A DNA stretch of 64,000 nt from Streptococcus pseudopneumoniae (lineage in GTDB: Bacteria; Bacillota; Bacilli; Lactobacillales; Streptococcaceae), in the NCBI RefSeq assembly GCF_001073085.1, contig NZ_JVFV01000042.1:1-64000 (forward strand), in the 5' to 3' direction. The notes under the pieces are model-generated. The model worked only from the letters and a program-made list of their open reading frames with translations, did not search any database and was not told where the DNA came from. Below are positions 22,163 through 31,327 of the stretch, one piece after another. How positions within the stretch are numbered: position 1 is the stretch's first letter; each line of letters begins with the position of its first letter. The position numbers and the translations under genes were made by a program.

Positions 22163-22211
22163 AACCTAGCCATAAAATGGTTAATTTTCTATGGCTAGGT
22201 TTTATTTTTTT
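22163..22211. terminator. Terminator-like hairpin downstream of potD
   Basis: AACCTAGCCAT (22163-22173) and ATGGCTAGGTT (22191-22201) form an 11-base perfect stem, extended internally by AAAT/ATTT. The plus strand continues with a T-rich run; the minus strand, on which potD ends, has only a weaker T/A tract. Confidence 0.65.
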
Positions 22212-22247
22212 GTCTGATTGAAATTATTTCCGATAGCAGATAATCTC

Positions 22248-23318
22248 CTACTTCCGATACATCTTAAATTGTAGGAAGAGGTCACTGTAGATTCCTGTCC
22301 ATTTATGGTCAAATTTTTCATAAACTTCTAGGTGTTTCATTGTATCTGCATCGGGATAGAAGGACTTGTCTTCTTTGGTCTCCTCAGGGAGCATTTCCTT
22401 AGCAGCATTGTTTGGTGTTGAATAACCGACATATTCTGCATTTTTAAGAGCATTTTCGGGCTTCAACATGAAGTTGATAAAGGCATAGGCTGCATCTTGG
22501 TTCTTGACAGTTTTAGGAATAACCATGTTATCAAACCAGAGGTTACTTGCTTCTGTCGGCACAACATATTTGAGGTTAGGATTCTTTTCCAACATCTGGC
22601 TAGCTTCCCCTGAGAAGGTCACACCAATAGCAGCATTGTTCTGAATCATGTAACCCTTCATCTCATCGGCTACAATTGCCTTGATATTAGGAGTCAGCTC
22701 ATACAGTTTATCAACCGTTTGTGACAGTTGTTGAGGATCTTTTGAGTTAAGGCTATAGCCTAGTGAGTTAAGACCTAACCCAAGCACTTCACGCGCCCCA
22801 TCAAAGAGCATGATCGAATCCTTGTATTCTGGTTTCCAGAGGTCGTCCCAATGTTCAGGTGCTTCTTCCACCATGGTTTCATTATAGACAATTCCCAAAG
22901 TTCCCCAGAAGTATGGGATAGAATACTGGTTATTTGGATCAAAAGACTGGTTGAGAAATTCTGGACCAATATTCTCAATTCCCTCAATTTTACTATAATC
23001 CAATGGAACTAAAAGGTCTTCATCCTTCATTTTGTTAATCATGTACTCACTTGGGATGGCAATATCATAGGTTGTCCCGCCCTGTTTAATTTTCGTGTAC
23101 ATGGCTTCGTTAGAGTCAAAGGTTTCGTACTGAACTTGAATTCCTGTTTCTTCTGTAAATTTCTCCAGAAGTTCAGGGTCGATATAATCTCCCCAGTTGT
23201 AGATAACCAATTTTTGACTATCGCGACTATTGATTTTACTGTCAAGATTATAGGAAATTCCCCACAAAACAAGGATAATCGCTAGAATTCCTGCTAAAAA
23301 TGAATAGAGTCGTTTCAT
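22248..23318 (-). CDS. potD: Spermidine/putrescine-binding protein PotD
   Basis: A 356-residue substrate-binding protein of the polyamine ABC importer. The N-terminal hydrophobic segment (residues 4-24) has no lipobox cysteine, so it should be held by an uncleaved or signal-peptidase-I type signal rather than lipid. The mature part starts LVIYNWGDYIDPELL, typical of PotD, with later conserved segments NEAMYTKIKQGGTTYDI and YFWGTLGIVYNET. It overlaps potC by 4 bases and is last in murB-potABCD. In pneumococcus PotD is surface-exposed and contributes to virulence. Confidence 0.95.
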   Translation of the reverse strand: MKRLYSFLAGILAIILVLWGISYNLDSKINSRDSQKLVIYNWGDYIDPELLEKFTEETGIQVQYETFDSNEAMYTKIKQGGTTYDIAIPSEYMINKMKDEDLLVPLDYSKIEGIENIGPEFLNQSFDPNNQYSIPYFWGTLGIVYNETMVEEAPEHWDDLWKPEYKDSIMLFDGAREVLGLGLNSLGYSLNSKDPQQLSQTVDKLYELTPNIKAIVADEMKGYMIQNNAAIGVTFSGEASQMLEKNPNLKYVVPTEASNLWFDNMVIPKTVKNQDAAYAFINFMLKPENALKNAEYVGYSTPNNAAKEMLPEETKEDKSFYPDADTMKHLEVYEKFDHKWTGIYSDLFLQFKMYRK

Positions 23319-24088
23319 GCTTGCTCCTCCTTCTCACGTGAAATGAAGTAATATCCGACAACTAGGATAATACTAAAGAGAAAGACCAAGGCTGAAAGAG
23401 CATTGATTTCTAGAGAAATTCCCTTACGAGCTCGAGAGTAGATCTCAACTGACAAGGTTGAAAATCCATTTCCCGTTACAAAGAAAGTCACAGCAAAATC
23501 ATCTAGGGAATAGGTGAATGCCATGAAGTATCCTGCAATGATAGACGGCGTTAAGTAAGGAAGCATAATTTCCTTAAACATCTGGAACTGACTAGCTCCA
23601 AGGTCATAGGCCGCATGAATCATATCCCCATTCATCTCTTTCAAACGAGGAAGAACCATGAGCACTACAATTGGAATTGAAAAAGCCACATGACTAGAAA
23701 GAACGGTCAAAAAGCCAAGTGAAAACTTGAGTTGGGTAAAGAAAATCAAAAAGCTAGCACCAATCATAACGTCTGGTGCAACCATCAAAATGTTATTGAG
23801 TGATAGGAAGGCTTCTTGATATTTTTTACGTGATTGGTAGATGTAGATGGCACCAAAGGTACCAATCACTGTCGCAATCAAGGCTGATAGGAAGGCTAGT
23901 AAAAAGGTCTGAACCAAGATGAGCATGAGTCTTCCATCTCCAAACATGGTTTCAAAGTGAGACAAACTAAAGCCTGTAAAGCTATTCATATCATCCCCGG
24001 CATTGAAGGCATATCCGATCAGGTAAAAGATTGGCAAATAAAGGACGATAAAAACAAAGGCTAGGTAAAGATTCGATAATTTTTTCAT
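23315..24088 (-). CDS. potC: Polyamine ABC transporter permease PotC
   Basis: A 257-residue permease with six predicted membrane helices. The cytoplasmic EAA-type loop that docks on the ATPase reads AAYDLGASQFQMFKEIMLP (near residues 160-178). Together with PotB it forms the membrane channel for spermidine/putrescine uptake powered by PotA. Its start overlaps the potB stop by 4 bases and its end overlaps potD by 4 bases, which indicates tight translational coupling. Confidence 0.95.
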   Translation of the reverse strand: MKKLSNLYLAFVFIVLYLPIFYLIGYAFNAGDDMNSFTGFSLSHFETMFGDGRLMLILVQTFLLAFLSALIATVIGTFGAIYIYQSRKKYQEAFLSLNNILMVAPDVMIGASFLIFFTQLKFSLGFLTVLSSHVAFSIPIVVLMVLPRLKEMNGDMIHAAYDLGASQFQMFKEIMLPYLTPSIIAGYFMAFTYSLDDFAVTFFVTGNGFSTLSVEIYSRARKGISLEINALSALVFLFSIILVVGYYFISREKEEQA

Positions 24089-24891
24089 CGTTCTCTCCTT
24101 TCCTTAGTCACCCACATAGTGATAAACATAGTTAGGATAAGAACCACACCGATAGTTGAACCCATACCATAGTTGTCATTGGTCAGGAAGTTCTGCTCGA
24201 TGGCAGTCCCCAAAGTAATCACTCGGTTCCCCCCAATCAAACGGGTCAACATGAAGAGACTCAAACTTGGGATAAAGACAGATTGAACCCCACTTCTTAC
24301 CCCATTCATTGACAGAGGGAAGATGACATGGCGGAAGGTTTCCCACTTGGTCGCACCTAGGTCATAGCTGGCATTGATGAGATTGTTATCCATATCGTCC
24401 AAGACATTGAAAATCGGCAAAATCATAAATGGAAGCTCGATGTAGCTTGCGACAAAGATAAAGGAGAAATCCGTAAAGAGCAACTGCTGAGAACCAATTC
24501 CGATAAACTCTAGGAATTGATTAATAGAGCCGTTTTGACCAAAAATTCCGATAAAGGCATAAGCCTTAAGGAGAAGGTTGATCCAAGTTGGTAGGATAAT
24601 CAGCATGAGCCAGAGTTGACGGTGTTTAAGACGAGTCAAAAAGAGGGCTGTTGGATAGCTAATCAAGAGTGTCACTAGAGTCACAAGCCCTGCATAGAGA
24701 ACAGAGTTGAAACTCATTTTAAGATAGGTCAAGTTTTGTGACGCAAAGTAGGATTTATAGTTTTCTAAACTGAACTGGCCTTCGATGTTGAAAAAGGATT
24801 GCCCAAAAATCAAGATCAAGGGTGCCAATACAAAGAGTGCAATCCAAAGCATGTAGGGCACTACAAAGAGTTTAGAGGTTGTTTTCTTCAT
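24085..24891 (-). CDS. potB: Polyamine ABC transporter permease PotB
   Basis: A 268-residue permease with six predicted membrane helices and the EAA-type loop [21 protein letters not shown] (about residues 173-192). It pairs with PotC to form the translocation pore for polyamines. The start overlaps the end of potA by 20 bases, an unusually deep overlap for this operon, while the downstream overlap with potC is the standard 4 bases. Confidence 0.95.
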   Translation of the reverse strand: MKKTTSKLFVVPYMLWIALFVLAPLILIFGQSFFNIEGQFSLENYKSYFASQNLTYLKMSFNSVLYAGLVTLVTLLISYPTALFLTRLKHRQLWLMLIILPTWINLLLKAYAFIGIFGQNGSINQFLEFIGIGSQQLLFTDFSFIFVASYIELPFMILPIFNVLDDMDNNLINASYDLGATKWETFRHVIFPLSMNGVRSGVQSVFIPSLSLFMLTRLIGGNRVITLGTAIEQNFLTNDNYGMGSTIGVVLILTMFITMWVTKERRER

Positions 24892-26029
24892 CTCTTTCCT
24901 CCTCGATAGCGTTAATCAGACCTGCTTCATGCTCTTCGATTTCTACGTACTCTTCGATACGAGCATCGAACTCTTCTTCTGTTTCATTGAGACGCATGAT
25001 GTGGATGTCTTCTGGTTCAAAGTCCAGACCGATTTCCTCACCAACGATGGCCTTACGAGTCGAGTGAATCATCCATTCATTGCCGAGTTCATCATAGGCG
25101 ATAATCTCATAGTGAACCCCACGGAAAAGCTGAGTATCAACCTTAACTTGAAGTTTTCCTTCTTCTGGAAGGGTAATGCGCAAGTCCTCTGGGCGAATCA
25201 CGACTTCGACTGGTTCATTTGGCTTCATCCCACCGTCGACCGCTTCAAATCGTTTGCCATTGAACTCGACCAAGTAGTCCTCAATCATGGTCCCTGGCAA
25301 GATATTTGATTCACCGATGAAGGTTGCAACAAAGTGGTTAATGGGCTCATCATAGATATCAACTGGTGTACCAGACTGAACAATCTCACCGTCATTCATA
25401 ACAAAAATCCAGTCACTCATGGCCAGAGCTTCTTCCTGATCGTGAGTAACAAAGACAAAGGTAATCCCCAAGCGTTGTTGCAGTTCACGTAGTTCGTACT
25501 GCATGTCTGTACGCAACTTCAAGTCAAGTGCTGACAAAGGTTCATCCAATAAGACCACACGAGGCTGGTTGATAATCGCACGCGCAATAGCTACACGCTG
25601 GCGTTGTCCACCAGATAGTTTACGAATCGAACGTTTTTCAAAACCTTCTAACTGTACCATCTTGAGAACTTCTAAGACACGTTGTTCGATTTCTTTTTTA
25701 TCGACCTTACGCAATCGCAATGGAAAGGCAACATTTTCAAAGACATTCATATGCGGGAACAAGGCGTAAGATTGGAAGACCGTGTGAACATCGCGCTTAT
25801 TGGTCGGGATATCATTGATTCTTACGCCATCCAGTAAAATATCACCCGTCGTTGCATCCAGCAAACCGGCGATAATATTGAGAATGGTTGATTTTCCTGA
25901 ACCAGAGGCTCCTAGCAGTGTATAAAATTTTCCTTCTTCCAACTCAAAGTTAATATCCTTGAGAACCTTAGTGTCACTATCTTCAAAAACTTTAGAAACG
26001 TTTCTGAATTCGATAATTGGCTTTTTCAA
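24872..26029 (-). CDS. potA: Polyamine ABC transporter ATPase PotA
   Basis: A 385-residue ATPase. Walker A is GASGSGKST (about residues 38-46), the ABC signature [14 protein letters not shown], and Walker [13 protein letters not shown], followed by the switch histidine in [12 protein letters not shown]-terminal TOBE-type regulatory domain extends from about residue 240, including [15 protein letters not shown]. It energises PotB/PotC import of spermidine and putrescine. It lies 139 bases after murB on the same strand; murB-potABCD is a recognised streptococcal arrangement. Confidence 0.96.
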   Translation of the reverse strand: MKKPIIEFRNVSKVFEDSDTKVLKDINFELEEGKFYTLLGASGSGKSTILNIIAGLLDATTGDILLDGVRINDIPTNKRDVHTVFQSYALFPHMNVFENVAFPLRLRKVDKKEIEQRVLEVLKMVQLEGFEKRSIRKLSGGQRQRVAIARAIINQPRVVLLDEPLSALDLKLRTDMQYELRELQQRLGITFVFVTHDQEEALAMSDWIFVMNDGEIVQSGTPVDIYDEPINHFVATFIGESNILPGTMIEDYLVEFNGKRFEAVDGGMKPNEPVEVVIRPEDLRITLPEEGKLQVKVDTQLFRGVHYEIIAYDELGNEWMIHSTRKAIVGEEIGLDFEPEDIHIMRLNETEEEFDARIEEYVEIEEHEAGLINAIEEERDEENNL

Positions 26030-26168
26030 TTCTTCTAAATTCCTTCTTCTTCGTAAATTAACAGATTGGGACCTTGTTAGAATGCTAGAAACTAGTGTAG
26101 GAAATAAAATGACCTAAACCTCATTTAGCGATAAAATCCCAATCTTTTAATGCTATGTAAAAATAATG

Positions 26169-27074
26169 TTATTCGTGTTCACCCAAGATACGAACCTCTC
26201 GCTCAAGGGTAACACCTGAATGTTCTTTAACTTTTTCAATGACAGACTCAATTAAGTCTTCATAATCTCTTGCAGTCCCATCAGCCACGTTTATCATAAA
26301 GCCTGCATGTTTTTCTGAGACTTCGACACCACCGATACGGTAGCCCTTCAAACCAGCTTCTGCAATCAATTGACCTGCAAAATGACCTACCGGACGTTTA
26401 AAAACTGAACCACAAGAAGGATACTCTAAAGGCTGCTTGAGTTCACGAAGGTGGGTCAAGCGGTCCATTTCTTGCTTGATGACTTGGTGATTACCTGGAG
26501 CTAAGGCAAACTTAGCAGATAGGACTACTGCCCCTGACGCTTGAATGGCTGAATGACGATAACCAAAGGTCAAGTCTTTAGCAGATAGGGTTTCGATTTC
26601 ACCTTCCTTAGTCAAGATTTGACAAGACTGGAGAACATGAGCAATCTCACCACCATAAGCCCCGGCATTCATAAAGACAGCACCACCGACGCTTCCTGGA
26701 ATACCACAAGCAAACTCAAAGCCAGTCAAACTATGACGTAGGGCAATACGAGTAGTTTCAATCAAGTTAGCTCCAGCTTCTGCCTCAATGGTGTAACCAT
26801 CAACCGAAACATTATTAAGCTTATCACACATGATTACAAAGCCACGAACTCCGCCTTCTCGGACGATAATGTTACTTGCATTTCCAAGAACCATCCAAGG
26901 AATGTTTTCCTGATTGGCAAACTTGACTACACGAGCCATCTCATAGCGATTGCGTGGAAAAACTAAATAATCTGCCTTCCCTCCAACTTTGGTATAGGTA
27001 TAAGTTTTTAGCGGTTCATCGAATCGAATATCGATTCCTTCTAGTGTTTCTTTTAGTTTATCTAATACGGTCAT
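26169..27074 (-). CDS. murB: UDP-N-acetylenolpyruvoylglucosamine reductase
   Basis: A 301-residue FAD enzyme that reduces enolpyruvyl-UDP-GlcNAc to UDP-N-acetylmuramic acid, the second committed step of peptidoglycan synthesis. FAD-binding motifs GKADYLVFP and [12 protein letters not shown] are in the N-terminal half and GCxxPGxxGG-like [21 protein letters not shown] follows near residue 122. The catalytic serine lies in [11 protein letters not shown] and the catalytic glutamate probably in [12 protein letters not shown]. The short form without the type I insertion marks a type II MurB. It precedes the polyamine transporter genes. Confidence 0.96.
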   Translation of the reverse strand: MTVLDKLKETLEGIDIRFDEPLKTYTYTKVGGKADYLVFPRNRYEMARVVKFANQENIPWMVLGNASNIIVREGGVRGFVIMCDKLNNVSVDGYTIEAEAGANLIETTRIALRHSLTGFEFACGIPGSVGGAVFMNAGAYGGEIAHVLQSCQILTKEGEIETLSAKDLTFGYRHSAIQASGAVVLSAKFALAPGNHQVIKQEMDRLTHLRELKQPLEYPSCGSVFKRPVGHFAGQLIAEAGLKGYRIGGVEVSEKHAGFMINVADGTARDYEDLIESVIEKVKEHSGVTLEREVRILGEHE

Positions 27075-27164
27075 TTTTCTAATCCTTTTATAAAATTCAT
27101 TCCATTATATCATTTTTAGCTCTATTTTTCGATGATTTGGTTAGCTTTTTCAAAAGCTCAAACT

Positions 27165-27188
27165 AAAAAGAGGATGAACCTCTTTTTT
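27165..27188 (-). terminator. Terminator after the YhfC-like gene
   Basis: AAAAAGAGG and CCTCTTTTT form a nine-base perfect stem around ATGAA, with T's on either strand. It lies just past the stop codon of the YhfC-like gene and before murB. Confidence 0.8.
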
Positions 27189-27191
27189 GTA

Positions 27192-27944
27192 TTATTGCTT
27201 TTTATAAAAGATCGATTTTGTAAAGTAAATAAAAATAATAACTTCCACTGCTAACAATCCTTCTACGAGAAGGGGATTTGACAACCAGCCAACTTGAGAT
27301 AGGCTCGGAGCCAAATCAAATAGGGCGTGTAAACCATAAGCAGCTACTAGGTAAATCCATTTCTTTTGGCGAACTGCTTGATAAACCCAGAAAGAGAGAC
27401 CGATTTGCATAACAAGAGCAAGCACACGCTCAACACCGAGTAAATAAACCTGCCATCCAGATAGAGATTGTACTGTTTCAAGTGTATTTTTGGGAAGGAG
27501 ATTTGCCAGATCTGGATTTGAAGACTCTAATAACGAAAAGAGGATCAAAAGACTAATCAAGCTTCCCATTCCGAGGTAGAGCAATTCTAAGCCACCATGC
27601 CCCAATCCATAAGCAAGAGCATCTGAATCTTCCAAAGTTCTTTTCTTCTCTAACCATTTAAAGAAAATAAGTCGAGCTGTTTCTTCAAACAAAGCAGCCA
27701 TACAGATCCCGTAAATCACATAGAGAAGGGGATTTGCCGTCATGAGTGGAACTGTCCCATCCTTTTGTGGATGAAGAACCAAGAGATGAACGATTTTCTC
27801 TAAGACCTGAGATGAAGCAAAAAATGCAACTGCCCCAAGTCCCAAAACTGCAAAATTAATCTTGTATTTCTTTCTTGCGTACCAAACTGCTGCAATGAGG
27901 ACGGCAAACATGGCCAGCATCGTTATTATTACATGAATTTTCAT
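27192..27944 (-). CDS. YhfC-type putative intramembrane metalloprotease
   Basis: A 250-residue protein with about seven membrane helices, matching the YhfC group related to CPBP/PrsW-type intramembrane proteases. Candidate active-site elements are Glu87-Glu88 in FEETARL, His116 and Glu120 in YGLGHGGLE, and a late HALFD. The family-level call rests on this pattern; no substrate is known. It lies downstream of acetolactate decarboxylase by 12 bases on the same strand, so both share a transcript that ends at the hairpin before murB. Confidence 0.75.
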   Translation of the reverse strand: MKIHVIITMLAMFAVLIAAVWYARKKYKINFAVLGLGAVAFFASSQVLEKIVHLLVLHPQKDGTVPLMTANPLLYVIYGICMAALFEETARLIFFKWLEKKRTLEDSDALAYGLGHGGLELLYLGMGSLISLLILFSLLESSNPDLANLLPKNTLETVQSLSGWQVYLLGVERVLALVMQIGLSFWVYQAVRQKKWIYLVAAYGLHALFDLAPSLSQVGWLSNPLLVEGLLAVEVIIFIYFTKSIFYKKQ

Positions 27945-27956
27945 ATTTGACTCCTA

Positions 27957-28685
27957 TTATTCTGCCTGATCGATATCTTTTTTCATCTCGTCAACGTTAA
28001 ACTTAGCAAAGAGGTACTGACGATCCTGGACAGGGAAACGTTGATCCAACTGATCGACAGCTCCAACCTCTACGATTCCTTCCTTGATGACAAAGTCCAT
28101 GACATGACCTCCAAAGGTTAGGTCATCTGAGATAAAGTGTAGATGGTAACCAGCAACACTAACTCCATGGAAAATTTCAGGTGTCCAAAAACCAACGATA
28201 GTTCCTGAGACATTGTCGCAGCTATATTCAGGCTGATGCGTCGCAACCTCAGCAAACTTCGTTTCAGTTGTTGATTTTGGAATCATTCGAACATGCATGT
28301 GTTTAAAATCACCATGAATCTTGATGGAACGGAAAAGATTCTCTCCATCATAATAGGACTCAATACGTTTTTCAAGTTCCTGATCAGTCATTTCAAAACG
28401 CTGACGGAAAATAACTTCTGCCTGGTGGGGTACAACTGCTGCATAGGGGATCAAAGCATCTGGTGAAACTTCCACAATTTCAGGTTTCTCACCTGATCCC
28501 TTAGCCTGATAAGCTTTCCCATCTAAGACAATCAATTCTCCATCGATAGAATCTAGGGTTCCTAATCCTAAATCACCATGTTCAAGCAATTCACCAACGG
28601 TCATGGTTCCTCCGTAAAGTCCCGCCATCAAGGCTCCCAAAGTATTATATTGGAATAATTTTACTGGTTCTTGCACCTTCATCAT
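27957..28685 (-). CDS. budA: Alpha-acetolactate decarboxylase
   Basis: A 242-residue enzyme (also called aldB/aldC) that converts 2-acetolactate to acetoin, diverting pyruvate and lowering precursor for branched-chain amino acids. The three zinc-binding histidines are His181 and His183 (GYHLHF) and His194 (GGHVMDF), with the supporting FRSIKIHGDFKHMHVRM segment. No acetolactate synthase gene lies beside it; the partner downstream is a YhfC-like protein. Either of two adjacent ATG codons could be the start. A BOX repeat lies upstream on its 5' side. Confidence 0.95.
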   Translation of the reverse strand: MMKVQEPVKLFQYNTLGALMAGLYGGTMTVGELLEHGDLGLGTLDSIDGELIVLDGKAYQAKGSGEKPEIVEVSPDALIPYAAVVPHQAEVIFRQRFEMTDQELEKRIESYYDGENLFRSIKIHGDFKHMHVRMIPKSTTETKFAEVATHQPEYSCDNVSGTIVGFWTPEIFHGVSVAGYHLHFISDDLTFGGHVMDFVIKEGIVEVGAVDQLDQRFPVQDRQYLFAKFNVDEMKKDIDQAE

Positions 28686-28760
28686 CTCACTCTTCTTTGA
28701 AAATTTTACTTACTAAGTATATCACATTTCTGATTAGAATTGAATGCTAGACTGCCTTTT

Positions 28761-29002
28761 AATACTCAATGAAAATCAAAGAGCAAACTAGGAAACTAGC
28801 TGCAGGTTGCTCAAAGCACTGTTTTGAGGTTGTAGATGGAACTGACGGAGTCAGCTCAAAACACTGTTTTGAGGTTGTGGATAGAACTGACGTAGTCAGC
28901 TCAAAACACTGTTTTGAGGTTGTGGATAGAACTGACGTAGTCAGTAACCATACATACGGCAAGGCGACGTTGACGCGGTTTGAAGAGATTTTCGAAGAGT
29001 AT
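28761..29002 (-). repeat. BOX element (boxA, three boxB, boxC)
   Basis: The 242-base block has all three modules of the streptococcal BOX repeat, read on the minus strand as boxA (about 28945-29002, starting TATACTCTTCGAAAATCTC), three boxB units and boxC (28761-28809, ending in CATTGAGTATT). The boxB units are 45 bases each: 28810-28854, 28855-28899 and 28900-28944. The last two are identical and the first differs at four positions. It fills the gap between budA and the MocR gene, whose promoter begins five bases after its end. Confidence 0.93.
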
Positions 29003-29006
29003 AACA

Positions 29007-29035
29007 TTGCCAAACTTCTAAAAAAAAGGTACAAT
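29007..29035 (+). promoter_or_regulatory. Promoter of the MocR-type regulator
   Basis: TTGCCA (29007-29012), a 17-base spacer and TACAAT (29030-29035). The -35 lies immediately outside the boxA end of the BOX element. Confidence 0.65.
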
Positions 29036-29060
29036 GTAACAAAATCGAGAGAGGTCTGGG

Positions 29061-30335
29061 ATGAAGCAAGAAAGCAAGTATGAACAAGTCGTTCACTATC
29101 TAAAAAATGAGATAGAATCAGGTAGATTTCCCACTGGAAGTCGCCTACCATCTATCCGAAAACTCAGTCAAGATTTTCACTGTAGCAAAGACACCATACA
29201 GCGCGCACTCTTAGAACTCCGATACGAGAAATATATCTACTCAAAACCTCAAAGTGGTTATTATGTATTGGAGCAACAAACCAGTCATGAAGACTTAATT
29301 ATCTCAGTTAACGATGAACACGCAGCAGCCTATGATGATTTTCGTCTGTGCGTCAATGAGAGCTTGATTGGGCGAGAAAATTATCTCTACAACTACTATG
29401 AACACCAAGAAGGCTTAGAAGAATTACGTCAGTCCGTTCAGACATTACTCTTTGATCAAGCCATTTATAGTAAAGCAGACCAATTAGTCATGACATCTGG
29501 GACCCAACAAGCACTGTTTATTCTTTCCCAGATTGATTTTCCAGGTCAAGCTCAGGAAATACTGGTCGAACAACCGACCTATCATCGGATGAACCAGCTA
29601 CTACTAGCTCAAAATATTCCCTATCAAACCATTGACCGTCGAGTAGACGGCATTGACCTAAACGAACTTGAGGAACACTTTAAAAGCGGAAAGATTAAGT
29701 TTTTCTATACTATTCCCCGTTTCCACTATCCTCTGGGGCATTCTTATTCTGAAGAGGAAAAACTTGCTATCCTTGACTTAGCTGCAAAATATCAGATTTA
29801 TATCGTTGAGGATGACTATCTGGGGGACTTAGATCCTAAAATGGGACAAACCTTTCATTATTTAGACCAACATAATTTGGTCATCTATATCAAGTCCTTT
29901 TCTACCAGTCTTTTTCCTGCCCTTCGAATCACTGCCCTTCTTCTTCCAAACGCTATCAAGGAAGCTTTTGTCACCTATAAAAACATTCTCGACTACGATA
30001 ACAACCTTATCATGCAAAAGGCTCTATCACTCTACATCGATAGTCAACTCTTTGAGAAAAACAGACTAGCACGACTGGCACTGCAAGAAAAAAGTCAGGA
30101 GCACATCCAACAGCTCTTACAAAGGTATCCCATTTCCCTACCGAGCTATCCACTTCATGATGGGCTTTTGCTTGATCTCAGGAACTATCCTAGCATCGCT
30201 AGTCTTAAACACAGCCCTCTAGAACTCGACTTCTTCGAATCTTCCTATCTAGCGAACTGCCCTTATCACTTTGCAAAAATTTCCTTAGAAAATATTGAAG
30301 AAACATTAAGCTATTTAAAAACAGAGCTGGACTGA
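29061..30335 (+). CDS. MocR-type (GntR/aminotransferase) transcriptional regulator
   Basis: A 424-residue chimera: a GntR winged helix at residues 1-75 (GRFPTGSRLPSIRKLSQDFH) joined to a fold-type I aminotransferase domain. Lys278 in YIKSFSTSLFP is in the position that binds pyridoxal phosphate, and Asp251/252 in EDDYLGD would contact its ring nitrogen. MocR proteins usually activate vitamin B6, GABA or amino acid genes. No such target is adjacent: aatB is convergent and budA divergent across a BOX repeat. The ribosome-binding site is weak (GAGAGG, seven bases before ATG). Confidence 0.9.
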   Translation: MKQESKYEQVVHYLKNEIESGRFPTGSRLPSIRKLSQDFHCSKDTIQRALLELRYEKYIYSKPQSGYYVLEQQTSHEDLIISVNDEHAAAYDDFRLCVNESLIGRENYLYNYYEHQEGLEELRQSVQTLLFDQAIYSKADQLVMTSGTQQALFILSQIDFPGQAQEILVEQPTYHRMNQLLLAQNIPYQTIDRRVDGIDLNELEEHFKSGKIKFFYTIPRFHYPLGHSYSEEEKLAILDLAAKYQIYIVEDDYLGDLDPKMGQTFHYLDQHNLVIYIKSFSTSLFPALRITALLLPNAIKEAFVTYKNILDYDNNLIMQKALSLYIDSQLFEKNRLARLALQEKSQEHIQQLLQRYPISLPSYPLHDGLLLDLRNYPSIASLKHSPLELDFFESSYLANCPYHFAKISLENIEETLSYLKTELD

Positions 30336-30352
30336 AATCCAACTCTGTTATT
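30318..30352. terminator. Bidirectional terminator between mocR-type gene and aatB
   Basis: ACAGAGCTGGA and TCCAACTCTGT pair (with one G-T) around CTGAAA and are followed by TATTTTTTATT on the plus strand. The hairpin overlaps the end of the regulator gene and sits between convergent stop codons. Confidence 0.75.
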
Positions 30353-30354
30353 TT

Positions 30355-31170
30355 TTATTGTTCTACTTCTGTTAGCTTAGCAGCTTTTTCAAGATAAGTT
30401 TGGTAAGTTCCGTCATCTTTCAGTTTTTGGATGACCTTATCAACTACTTCCTTCAAATCTGAGTTACCTTTTTTGATAGCTACAGCATTTGCTTCGCCTT
30501 CTTTCATAGTCAAGTTTACTGTAGCCACTGCCAAATCTGAGTTCTTAGCAGCATAGCTTAATGCTACTGGCTCATCCATATGAACGGCATCTACTTTACT
30601 AGATTGAAGCTCGTTGACTGCTTCTCCCATGTTTGTCAAAGAAGTCAACTGTGCCTTTGGAAGTTGCTCTTTAACCATAGATTCAGGAACAGTTCCTTTC
30701 TGAGCTGCAATATTAGCACTTGCTAGAGAATCCAAATCCTTGTATTTTTCAAGATCTGATTTTCTGATAAGGAAGCTAATTTTATTTTCATAGTAAGGAA
30801 TTGAGAAATCAAAGACTTCTTGTCTTTCTTCAGTTGCACTGATTCCCGCAATTGCTAGGTCTGCTTTTCCTGTTTGAAGACTGGTCAAGACATTATCAAA
30901 ACTCATACTTGAAATTTCCAATTTCACTCCAAGTTCATCAGCGATTGCTTGCGCCATGTCAATATCCGCACCTACGACTTGGTTTTTACCATCCACAAGT
31001 GCTTGAAACTCAAAGGGAGCATAGTCGGGACTAGTTGCGACCACTAATTTTCCTTTTTGCTTGATGGCCTCCACTGCAGACTGCGAGCTTGAACTAGACG
31101 ATTGGCAAGCTACTAAAAAGAAGCTTGCAAGAAAACTACATAAGACAAATATCCATTTTTTAAAATTCAT
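30355..31170 (-). CDS. aatB: Amino acid ABC transporter substrate-binding lipoprotein (AatB-like)
   Basis: A 271-residue type 2 periplasmic-binding-protein-fold lipoprotein. The signal peptide ends in the lipobox LVAC with Cys22 as the lipidated residue, followed by a serine-rich linker. The ligand domain starts KLVVATSPDYAPFEF and includes LAIAGISATEERQEVFDFS, as in polar amino acid binding proteins. It closely resembles pneumococcal AatB. It stands alone here without permease or ATPase, so it must use a transporter encoded elsewhere. Ligand not determinable from sequence. Confidence 0.88.
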   Translation of the reverse strand: MNFKKWIFVLCSFLASFFLVACQSSSSSSQSAVEAIKQKGKLVVATSPDYAPFEFQALVDGKNQVVGADIDMAQAIADELGVKLEISSMSFDNVLTSLQTGKADLAIAGISATEERQEVFDFSIPYYENKISFLIRKSDLEKYKDLDSLASANIAAQKGTVPESMVKEQLPKAQLTSLTNMGEAVNELQSSKVDAVHMDEPVALSYAAKNSDLAVATVNLTMKEGEANAVAIKKGNSDLKEVVDKVIQKLKDDGTYQTYLEKAAKLTEVEQ

Positions 31171-31272
31171 AAATAAACAACCTCTCTGTTAATTTTGTAT
31201 AATTATAACTCTATCTACTTCGTTTGTCAAGCATATTCCAAATTTTTATGAAAAATTTTCAATTTTTGTTTC

Positions 31273-31311
31273 AAAAAAAGAGCTTTTACTTACTAACAAG
31301 CTCCTTTTTTT
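31273..31311 (-). terminator. Terminator of the pst-phoU operon
   Basis: On the minus strand AAAAAAAGGAGCTT and AAGCTCTTTTTTT pair around an 11- to 12-base loop, with one unpaired G, 15 bases past the phoU stop. Confidence 0.8.
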
Positions 31312-31327
31312 GCATAATTAATCAATC

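Noticed and set aside
28810..28944. Three direct 45-base repeats as a possible CRISPR array
   Set aside because: The units are contiguous with no spacers and match boxB; no cas genes are present.
28769..29151. Open frames across the BOX element on both strands (104 and 130 codons)
   Set aside because: The three boxB copies repeat the same peptide, and the frames run into the MocR promoter and start. BOX elements are non-coding repeats.
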